In this document: one piece after another, positions 48,216 through 60,200 of the stretch
How positions within the stretch are numbered: position 1 is the stretch's first letter
How the letters are laid out: each line of letters opens with the position of its first letter
DNA from: Lineus longissimus
Taxonomy: Eukaryota; Nemertea; Pilidiophora; Heteronemertea; Lineidae
DNA: 64,000 nt
NCBI RefSeq assembly: GCF_910592395.1
Contig: NC_088318.1
Location: forward strand, 18,290,349-18,354,348
Reading direction: 5' to 3'
The notes under the pieces: generated by a model
Seen by the model: the letters and a program-made list of their open reading frames with translations, nothing else
Database searches by the model: none
What the model was told of the DNA's origin: nothing
Program-made: the position numbers and the translations under genes

Positions 48216-51200
48216 GTCAGTATATGTGTGATCTTCATAAGATACCCTTTATGCTGATATCAAATATGGTGCATATTTTTATTTGCTTTCAGGAAGAATC
48301 GATACTTTAAAGCCATACTTTTCACAGTAAAATCTCTGAAGTTTGCCGTCGCTGTATGTGCTGTGCTGTACATGTACATGACATGCATGACCTACTGTCA
48401 GTGTCACTACCACACCATTCATCACACTCATTCGATGTCAACTTCTCCTTTCGATCTTCTTTTCTGCGGATGCTGACTCCCTGTGTCTTCACAATCACAT
48501 TCATGCTATGTCTGATGTCGTGATGAGATGATTGTCATCGACTCACTGATTAGTGATTGTCAGATCGCATTTGCCATTCAATGATTCATTCAATCATTAA
48601 ACCTTAGGCTAGCCTAGGCCTAGCGGGATGATCATGATGTCATTGTATATTCTAAGTCATCGACATAAAATTAAAGATGGATGTTCCTAGAATTACAGAC
48701 CACTCGAGTTCATCAATTAGGCCTGAATAGTTTTATTGATTTTCAATTAAGTTAAAATAAAAATGTGGGCACTTTGACACACATTCAATCGTCCATTTGG
48801 ATGACACTTGAACCAGTTGATAAGCGAGCAATTTATGTATACACCTATATTTTCTTTGACTTGTTCATGTTGAGAGAGAGTGGCAGACATACTTCATTTC
48901 CTTTGTATATCCTTGCTGATCCTTAGAATCTAGGCAATGATGAATGACCCATCTTTTGCTGCCCGGTAAGTTCATGTACATTACAATTACAAATGCGACA
49001 GCTGACTGTACAGAGTTGTCAGTTGAGTTGATTTACTATTCATAACTGTAGGCCTGGTGTGATCCCAAACTGTATTGAATAATCAGCAGCGACTCTATTA
49101 CCAGTAGGCCTACATGTAATTGTTTGTGACATCATTTCATTGAGGGAGGAGTGCCCTCCATTATTTAGTGTGTTGAATCATCATTCATGTAGTGGGCTAG
49201 CTGCAGTTGTAGCACCAGTCCTACATACTACATTCATAGTATCAATCAAATGCTACAATATTGACAAGGTTCCTGCAGGTTTTGGAACTTGAAGGTCAAC
49301 CTGTAAACCAACAATCCATGTGTGTCGAGCTAAGTATGCCAATCTCTGGTGTACAAAAGCATTTTACCTTCTATCGGAATTTCAGGCAATCACAGGTAAA
49401 CTATATTGTAATTTATGGCAGTCATGCTGATCTATTGAAAGCTCTTACCGTGGCTGTGAAGCCTTAGGCCAAAGCGGGAATCCCTTCTTGAGTGAGATTT
49501 GTTATGAATTATGTGTTTCATGCATTCTCAGCCCAAGATTAAGATGATAATAATAATATTTGGTGGTTTTCATGATTTCGAGAGTGGGGTAGTAGTTAGT
49601 TTTGCCTGTGGCCAAGCTCAGTCTGGTGGCGGTATGCATTGCAGTAGTGTGGTATGCATGGCCTGCCCACTTGTCTTTTATGCCAAATTAATGAGGCATG
49701 TAGTTCACCGAAACTGCTTCCGTGCTGGATACAGGCAAAGCCTATAGAAGAGAACCTTTAGCAGGGTGTAAAAGGTGATCATGATGATGCTGATGCTAAT
49801 TTGTTTTACATAATCGACATTTCCATGCACAGTGACTTGGGACATGTACAATGTATATTGACTATTGTACCTTTGAACAGTGTAGGAAAGCTTATTGGGT
49901 AGAAATGACAGTATTGACATCAAGAATTCGCGCAATGCACTTTATGACTTAGCATATTATCATAACGCAGTGAAAGTTACCTCATGAATTGACTTGTGTG
50001 GGTTTTTCCTGATAGTTTGATTGGACTTGCGCCTCTTGTCTTATCAATCAAAGCTCATGTTTTAATAGTGGACACCCAAGATTAGCCCGTTTGTACTTTT
50101 TAATCCATTGGTAGATATAGCGGATAAAAACGTCGATTTACTTGACACCGTGATGTCACTTAATTCAACAAACTTTTCAAGGTCTTAGTCTAAGTGGGAG
50201 TGAATCGGTGGCTTAAACCCAATAAGACAATAAAACACTGATTAGCATGTTGGTCTTTTATTTGATCATAAAAATCATGTTAGATAGATTCATTTACAGT
50301 GACTGAAGTGCATGAAACCTGTTACAGGGTGCTAAAGAAACGCCATTATATCAGCCCATCCTGAAGACAGCTATACATGCATTTCAGTTGTTCAATTTGA
50401 AAAACCCTGTTGTCTTCATGCAATTTCGAGAACTTCAGCTACGTGTGAAGAATCACCTTGGTATGGTGGTTACACTACATTGCAATTTGTATGTCAAAAG
50501 AAAAGTCTGACATTGAAAGATTAGAACCCAAGAACATTCAATTGGTTCTGATCAAAGTGACTGAATTTATTTTTATACACCATTTGTACAGTGTGTGACA
50601 TGCATGGACCAATACAATCTAAAGCTACCTTGGACTAGTATAGGCCTAACAGTCATTCAGCAGGTTGGTTAGTCCCGTTATGCCTGTGTGACTATCTTAT
50701 TCTTATGATTTTATAGCCTGAAGAAGGGATTAAGTCGACTGTGGGAAAACTTGACCAATTTCATTTTAACATACCACATTAATATTTTTCATGTAATCCT
50801 CATATTGTGTGTGCATTGAGCAGTATTGGCTTTGGATTTTGAATTGTTGTAAGGAAAAAAGTTAAGGCTTGGCCGACACCTTGTCACTGGTCATGCTTTG
50901 ACCATGTGAAACTCTATCCTTGTTTCCAGAAGAACATGATATTATTATTATCTTCCCCAGAAGTTATCAGAATACTATAAAGCAGGTGCCAGGGTGATTC
51001 TACATGTCAACTACCAAGTGTAAATCCATACTATTACTACCAGTACTATGGCATTAGAGTTAAGACCAACAGCTGAGAGGTTATGGGTCTGATGAGACTG
51101 GGGAAGCATCACTGTCATGTCCCAATGTTCCATTCTAAAGATCCAGTCCCGATTCCAAATTTTGCCCGGCGCAATCTACTGCTGGCAATGCTGTTTTTTA

Positions 51201-54200
51201 GGAGTTCATGCTGTTGATTGATTTGAAGTGTAATTTCAAATTGCTCGGGCTTTGAGAATTTTCTCTGTGCACTAATATGTCTTGACATTTGTCAAGTTTG
51301 TATGGAAAAGTGCCTTGAAAGTTTAGCTCACTGAATTGATAAGATGATCAGAAAACATAAACGTTTGATCTTTGCTGATCTCTTCAATGTTAGCACCATT
51401 AATTGGTTGACCTGGGCAGTTGAGCATAGCCTAAATTTCTCAATAAAGGCCCACAAATAAGATTTTGTCAAATTAAACAAGGGTATTGATGGTAAAGTTT
51501 GCAGTATGGGGTGCTCAGTTTGATTTTTGTCTTCATTTTGCATAATGCCTTGTCCATTGTTTACCTCAAGACTACCACAAAAGAGAAGCATTATGTACAG
51601 TAGGAATATTTGCATTGGATTTATGAATCGCAAAGCTTTGTATGAAATTATGTGGTGTGGTTGTATGTAGGTTTGTTTAGCACTGGGTTCAAGCAGGATA
51701 AGGAGGAATTGCCCCCCCACCACCCCCGCCCACCTTTGATCATGTCCTTGTTGATTTTTTCAATGATTTCCTAATTGGCACTGTCTATCGATGTTGTCAG
51801 ACTGACTCCGTCAAAGTTTATGTCCCCACAATCTAGCTAGAGCTATGGTATTGGTATCTCCTGGCATACTGAGGTTCAAAAGTGTAAATTCGGCTTCAAA
51901 TTTTTGCCTTATCTGGATATCCTTTTACCTTTGCTCTTCTGAGAAAACTCTAGTACTGTCACAAAGTAACGGTACTAACAATGCATAAAAATGTCATTCT
52001 GGACTAGTGGCGTGGATTAAATTTGATAACAGTATGCAGCATTGCATAAACATTCATTCTGCACTTCGAGGCAATTTGACAATGCACAAGTTGTGAAAAA
52101 CACACTCTGACCACCGACATTGTGTGAGGGTGAATAAAGCGCTTGTGGTATGGGAAAGGTAAATGTTTTCTAATAAAACAAGAGAAATAATATTCCTGTA
52201 TGCAAGTTTGGAAGCCACATATTTCGGCCTGCAGTTCCTTTCATTTCAGCTTAAAAATTGAAATTAGGCCTATAACTTACAAGGTCTCATTTCCTGATAA
52301 CGAAGTGATTTGTACATTCATGATATTGGGAGTACACTAGGTCTCATGAAACAAGTTGGAATAGAAATGCCTTCAAGTCTACCTTGAATTTTCAATGTCT
52401 GCTTACTGTTTGCAAAAAACATAGATGGTACAGTGTTCCATGGCATTGGACTATTGATAGAAAAGCTGGGGTCCCCGTTGCCATCCTGGTGCGAGGCAAC
52501 CTCAGAAAATGCTCCGTCCGACTATACTAGAGTACACCAGGGGGGTTAGATTTTTACGTGCATGTACATCAATCAAAAAAAGTGGCATTTTAATTGGAAA
52601 TGAAGTGGAATATAGTGCCATGCTTTTATTCTCATTCGAAGACATTCAGACATTCTCTTTGCCCTCCAGAAGTAAAGTGTTAATAATTCACTTGCCCTTT
52701 TGAAAGTCAGTCAGGAAAGCGCAGCTGGTGGCGGCCGCTTACAAACACCACCGGTCATGAAATCCAGAACTGATTATCATGCTAACTTTAATGAACGAAG
52801 AACTTTCAGGAGGAATAAAAGACCAAGTCAAATAAATATCAGATATTGTTCAATACTCACTGTCCTATTTGGGTCAGCTATGCCAATAAATTGTTGGAAA
52901 GTGAAATACCATAAGTCTCATAAAGATTTTATTCACCCCTAGATTATTCTAAAGGCTTCACCACATCATTGATCATCCTTTCTTCAGACTTAAGCCCATA
53001 TTGTCTGTCTGTATAAAAGTGAATTCAAACTGTCAATACAACAATTGAGGATGATTTGACATATAGATATGTACCTTGGGTAAGAGGGGTGGACCTGCTG
53101 CAGGTGATTGCCTAGTTTAGCATTTCAGTGGTCTGTCTTGTCTGTGGCCCATTTTGTCTACTATTTATGAATCAAATAAACATGTTTTTCCATTTTGTTT
53201 TGCATGATATTTGCCATCTGACATTTATTTGTACTGAATATCATTGAGTCAACTTCCCAGCCCATGATTTCTGATTGCTTGGAAGTAAGATCTGGGTATT
53301 GGTTAGTTTGACATTGTCCAAAACAAGTACTCCTACTCATAGCAGTGAGAAGTATAAGTGGCAGAACAGGGGTGGGATCTGCCTCAATATGCTCTATGGT
53401 TTTCAATTCAAATTAACTTTGTGGAAAATATCATGTTATTCAACCTTTGTACATTTCATACTCATTGGTCACAGAATGAACAGCAGATTTTCAACAAGGA
53501 ACACTTCAGTTTTGATAAGTGGTGCCTGGAAAGTGTCAGTCATAACCTAAGAGTAATGACCAAGAGTGAGGACCTTTCTGTTGTATCGCTTTACGGTACA
53601 TTGACAGCACAACAATGGCCTCAGTGGATTATCCCAAGTAGGCATAGAATACCCTTCATCGGGATTTAAGGAATGATTGGTATTATAATAACTCAATTTT
53701 TGAGTCAACGTCTGTACTCAGTCACTCAAGGGAACAGTGGCCTTCTGGACTGGTTATTGAAAATATGGTCTCTTCATGCAAAATCTCCCCCATATGAATA
53801 AACGAAGAATAAACAAAAAGTGAAGTGTGCTTGAAAAGTGCTTTTAGGATTATAGCGGTCACTCATTGTCCTCCTTATTGTCCCAGTCAATAGATCTTGA
53901 CCTGACTTGCTCATGTGCCAAATTATGTAAGTTGCGTTCTGATTGACTGATAATGTGGACAACACTTCCTCCATGTCTTCATGCCTGGTCAAGTTATGCT
54001 TATTATCAACTGTATGTATGTTGTCTGTATGTTGTGAAAATGTGAGGTGACTCTCTACGTTGACTTCCTGTGAAAATGAAAGTACTTCCACCCAGAAAAT
54101 GCAAGGTGACTCTCTGCAGGAAGTGTTGCTGATGCACTAACTGTTTGTATCAGTAAGTTATTTCACAAACCATAAGCTTTTGTGTAAGATTTGTGTGGCC

Positions 54201-57200
54201 CACTCTTTCAGTTTGGAGTTCAACACAGGCATATGCCATGAATGCATTTTTGCTAACAGAAAAAAACTGTTTATTTCATATTTAAGTCACCGAACATGAA
54301 GTGTGCTTCACTCCCCTATAGCCTACTGCACGACTCATTAAAAAATTTCATTCACAAAATAACCCTACTGTTAGGTTAAGGGTAGGGCAACCAAACATTT
54401 TCCTAAAAGTATTATAAGGCATAGGAATTCCTGACGATCAGCAGAGGCCTTCTCATTCATAGTACTCCTGAATAGGTCTTTCCCGTTAAAGATTGTACAG
54501 CATTCAATATTATGAACTATCAGAGATATCGGATCTTGGGATTTATCTCTTTCAGTGGGTTTGATCGCGATATGAATGGGTGATTGTCAGTGGTTCTGGG
54601 CAGCCGCAGGAGGCCTTTAATACAATCGTAGGCCCACTTATATTTTCACATACTTGCACTGTGAGAGGTGTAAGGTAGATCTGTCATAACTTCCTACAAA
54701 GCGTTCCACCCGGTGTGCAGTGGAGCGGTTCCATGGGTGGTGCTCGGTGAGAATCATTGGGGTATAAATAGCATGAGTGGGAGTGGAGGACATGATACAA
54801 TGCTTATTATGTTTCAAAAGTATGGTTCCTTTTTCCTGCTTGATCTAGTCAAAGCAACATTCATTTATCCATTCATTGAGGTTAATTTAGAACTTCAAGG
54901 CCATTCTTTGAACATTAACGTAGGTGCAGGGGGGGGGAGCATGGATGGTGTGCCAGAAATGTTTGTTGTAAGTGTATCATATGCCAGCTCTTGTTCAGGA
55001 TATGAATTTCTTTTTGCCATGCATATAATTCATAAAAACAATGAGTCGGTTTATTGATTTCAAACCTAATAAATACCATGAGTTTTACTATGTGGTATGA
55101 TATCTCTACAGTTTTGTCATCTACAAACACCATCGATTGACATCCTTTTGCGTAAATACGCCAGTGCGCTTATAGGTGCCTACATGTGTACAGGGGGGAG
55201 GGGTCATGAGGAATCAGGAGAGGCTGCCTTGAATGTGCTTGGTATTGGAGGGTCCAGACTGAGGAGTTGATCGTGGTTGCCTTTTTCCCCCGTAATGGAT
55301 TTTGTGAGAGACTTATTTTGAAAAGTTATTTTACCTAAACCTCACTCGTCTTACTGATCCGGAATAAAAACTCTTTACCAAGAAATGTCTTCTCTATCTT
55401 TCCAGTGAGACGCAAGCAAAAACAGTATCAAATCGGATTACAAATGTGGAAAAACAGTTTGGCTTTCTGTGCGAGGGGTTTGCAGGGTATGCCAGAAAAT
55501 CCGCCCGGTTAAGAGATAAAGGTAAGTGAGGTTGAACACATCTGCTAAAAAAACCTATTACCTGTTTTATATATAATCCTTGGCTGGGGATAGTTGACAA
55601 GCCACTTGTCGAACACAGAACAGGACAGTATTATTTTGTCGTTTTTGGGAGCCACCCCTGAGCAGCACTGAATGTGAAAGTGAAAATCAGGCCAGTGTGC
55701 CAGCTGGAGAAAATGTGTGCGATCAGGTGACTTGGGTCAGATATTTAGGCACTGGGGCAGTATTCTCAGTATTCGCAGTACCTCACATTCAGGTCATGGT
55801 GTATTTGTATGTCTCTTCACACATTTCTAATCTAATGGTTGGTAAACCGAACTAAAGTCGATTATTTGTGCACCCATTATCTCACCAGTTTTCAAATCAG
55901 ATTCATGTCCATGTACAAGAAACTTACAAAGTGTGTTAAATAAACTAGAACACATACATTGAGACATTTCATGCCTGTTTACCACTGTCGCAAAGTTAAT
56001 AGAGCAGGGAACGGAGAAAGAGACCTTCCACTCTAGTGTGGGGTGCATATTGGTGATGTCTTTCTCCATCTGAAAGAATTCTTACGCATTGAGATTTCAT
56101 ACCCATTCACTGGTTCAGATGGTTATCTGTCTGAAAGCACTAATGGGTACAAGGGCATGGCAGAGTCTTCCTGGGTTTGGAAAAAGGCCTTGCTGGAATG
56201 AAGTCTATCACATTATGAATGTCCAAGACATCTCATGGAGAGTTTCATTTTAAGTTGTACTCTTTGAATTCGAAGGTCCATTTTCCTTCCCAAATGTCGT
56301 AGGTGAATTTATCTCGCATGTGCTTTTCAATAAATCTCAGCTGGAATGATAATCCTCCCATAGCAGTCACATGTCTTTCAAGATGATCAATCAAATTGAC
56401 CACATGAATAGTCAAACTGTCATTGTAGCAGCATGTCACTCACAAAACACAGAGAATATCAGTCAGAATCCGTGCAGTCAGAAGAAACGATTTAGTCCTG
56501 TTGTCATCCGTTGTAGAGGTCATCCTTGACAAGATTGCTCTCGCAGGCTTTGCCCGGATTTCCAGAGACTTGAGAGAGGGGGCACTTTCCTGAAAGTTGC
56601 GGGCAAGCAGTTCATAGTCAGTTCAGAAAATGAATTTTAGCAGAAGGCCTTTCCTACAGATTATATTACATTGTGGTGCTTGTTTACTTATTTCAACACA
56701 GAAGGCCTTTCCTACTCAGGATTCCTAGTTAATCTAAAAGGTTTTTCCTCAAAAGGTGGTTGTTCAAATCTCTTGACTCTCTGGCTGCACATGTGGGCCT
56801 CTTTCAGTCAGTGTAGTGTTACTCTTGTGACTACATCTACCCTCTCCATTGCAGGTGATGAACTATCAAAAGCCTTAGTAACATATACAGATACAGAAAG
56901 TCTAAATCACACATATAAAATGGGAATTACAAAATTTGCGGAAAATTTAGCAGCAGTACAAGATTACAGACAAGCAGAGGTAAGTTTGAATTATTTCATT
57001 GCCAAAGTCTTAACTTTCAGATATATTGCAAGAACACTGAGTGAAGGCTTGGACATAGTCTGCATGCTATTGTTATTGTCAATCAGTGTCAAGTACATGT
57101 CTTGCCAGACCTGATCAGCTGGTTAGTGTGTTCTATGAGATCAATCCATGGGGATTATTTAGTACATACTTGCAGGTGAAAAAAAGACAAATTCCTCCTG

Positions 57201-60200
57201 TGGCTTTGTGTGCTTTAGTAAAAACACAATAGAGACGTGTTCGTGGTTGGTTAGAGAAATCTTCCACTCATAAAACAAATCAAAGAATGTGTGATTCATG
57301 TCATTATTGCTTTAGGGTAGTACTAGTTTGGCGTAAAATGGGTGCAAGAGGTACCGGCAGATATGAGGAAGTTGGCAAAACCAGTTTTGGTGTTATTAAA
57401 ATCAGTTGTACCTTTGGACTGGTGGTGGACTTCAGGCCCATACCATCCTTTTGCAAGATGGGGCTCATGCCGTTTCATTTGCAAGATGGGGCTCATGCTG
57501 TCTCATTACAGTATGGGGCTCATGCTGTCTCATTACAGTATGGGGCTCATGCTGTCTCATTTAAGCATGGGGCCCTTGCTGTCCTCTTGCAGTATGGCCC
57601 ATGCTACCCTTTTGCAGGATGGCACCATGTGAAGCCACGTTAAGACAGTGTTGACTGGGCATGTAATTGACCAAACTGTCTGTTTACCCCATGCCCTACG
57701 CAGACCAACATCTGCTGAGTGTCCCTGGCTAAGCTGTGTTTTAACTCTGAATAAAGAGAATATCACTGTGTTGAATAGGCACTTATCAGGGCAATTTATG
57801 ACACAAGTATGTTTAGGAAACACACTTCTTCAACAGAATATTCCCAAAATACACTCAGAGTTTTTGCCTGGTGTGTAAATTGCCTTCTGTGTTGACAAAT
57901 CTGCTGTACAACATGCTGAGGACGATTTTATGACTGGTCAGCAGACAACATTTTTGGCCTAGACTCATTCAATGAAGCCTTAATCGGCTTTAGAAAGCAT
58001 TTTAGGCTTTTTTAAGCCGGAACAGAAGTACACTTCATGTAAGGAAGCCACATTTTTTCGTGCAAACACAATCCTTTTGATTACACTGGTTATTGTCACT
58101 GGCCAAATCAGAGAAAGCTAAAAGAATGAGTGTGAGGGCCAGCATGTTCTAGTTGAACATCAATGTCCTGCATGCCCCATTGGCAAAGCTTCGACCTCCT
58201 GCTAAGTCGACTCGGCACTCGTCTGTGCTGAATACTTTTGAATTGCACACTTCCAACACTGCACATTTCCACATGATTCTTCATACATTTTTTTCCAAAC
58301 TGAATTGAACTATTATTGATTTGATGCATTGTATATTTGATTCTCTTTTGAGTATATTTCATTGTGGGGAATATTTTGTTTTACACTTGTTATAAGAGAT
58401 TAGCCCCGGGCCACATAATTATGACGAATTAGCCAGGTTCATGCACAGTTTTGATTATGTGTTGACACAATTGATTATAAATTTCAGTGCTATTACTTGC
58501 TATTCTTTTTATTGACAGAGTGTAATGACCTTCCCATTACTGACTGTGATTGTTCTTGGTCTGAAACTGTGAAAGCAATAATAATATTTTGTGACAACAC
58601 ACCTTTATGTTGCCATTATTTAGGTGTAAATGGAAGGCAGCCCTCTACTAAAAAGTTGTTATATGTTAGTTGTACTTTTGTTATTCTCTGAAAGCAATCA
58701 CTTTACCTGGCACAAACAAATTTATGTGCATTTTACATGTTTTATGTGCACATGCATTGAGGGGGGGGGCGTCTTGAGATGACATGGCAGGACTGGCACT
58801 TATGATCATTGCATGGGTCTTTCTAGGCAGATAAAAAGTAATACTTTGAGAAACGGACCTTGATCCTCTGCTGTTTTCCACCCCATCCCCCCCCCCCTCC
58901 CCTCCTGACTCTCCTGTCCATTGCATCTGGGTACCCACACCAGATTCAGGGGACCAGCCCAAGTTCGCACATCCACTAAACTTAGAAGTTATTAACTTAT
59001 TTTTGTCAAATGCTCAGAATAATGAGTGTTGTTCGGATTCTCAAATTTGTTGTCAATTTCCTATCTTTCAGATACAAAGATTAGAAGCACGAGTAATCAC
59101 ACCTTTAATGGATTATGGCACAGCTTGTAAACACGCGAGAGTAAGTATCTCCAATGTGGCATCTGTTACGAGGATGCTGCTGGCACCTAACTATGGCGGC
59201 ATGCAAAAACACTCATCCCACGTTGGAGGAGGAATACTATCTCGAGACTAACACCTCCAAGTGAGGAGCGAAGGACTTTGTGGATGCAGAGGTAGAGGTC
59301 AGAATGGATACTCCCCGTACCATCGTCTCTTACATCATTCTTGATCTTTCATTTATGTCTCCATTTGTTTGCAGGATGATCTGAAGTCAGCATTTGCAGC
59401 CCAAAACAAAGAGCGACGGCAAAAAAAGACATTAGATAAAACAATTGATAAAAACCCGAGTGATCGGAGAGAAATTGTATCCTTTTCTTTGAAGTCAATC
59501 CTTCACTGAAGATCAGTGTTTGCAGAAGGGAGTGGAATTGTCAAGTGGTGAGGCTGGCCTTATGATCAAAGGGGCATGGGTTCGATTCCGCCACTGCCAT
59601 GCTTGTTTTCAGCTGGTTGCTTTACTTCACTTTTGAAGGAGGCAAAGAAACGAGTCTCCTCTTAAATACCTGGTGTCTTTGCTTCTATGTTTCTTGATGC
59701 ATCCATATCTGTTATGCAGCTTTCCTTGACTCTTTCTTCAGACTAAGGTATGTGATGCTAAGAACTGGAGAATGATGGATACAGGATGGATAAGTCCTCT
59801 CAAGGAGTATCAAGGAACAAGCGTCACTGTTTCTGGCCTATGGATAGCCAGATTATGAACCCGATTTCAAGAAATCCTACTAGCATTTTTGCGTTCAGAG
59901 TAGGCTAGATGTTGTAAATGGGACCCACTAGTTGTAATGTATTGTAGGGAGCTGCAGGCTAAATGTCTGTGACATGACTGGGGTCAAAACCGTTGTGCTG
60001 TCTGCCCCCAATTCATCTTACATCCTGTCCTTTCAGGCTGAGAGAGATTTACAACGGGCAGGTGTAGAATCGGCACGAACATCAAAAGCTCTAGAAGAAC
60101 AAATGGACACATTTGAAAGAAAGAAATTAAAAGATATAAAGGTATGAATAGTAGCAAGATGCAGATTAGTGGTATCCACAATTAATTCATTGACTGGTAG

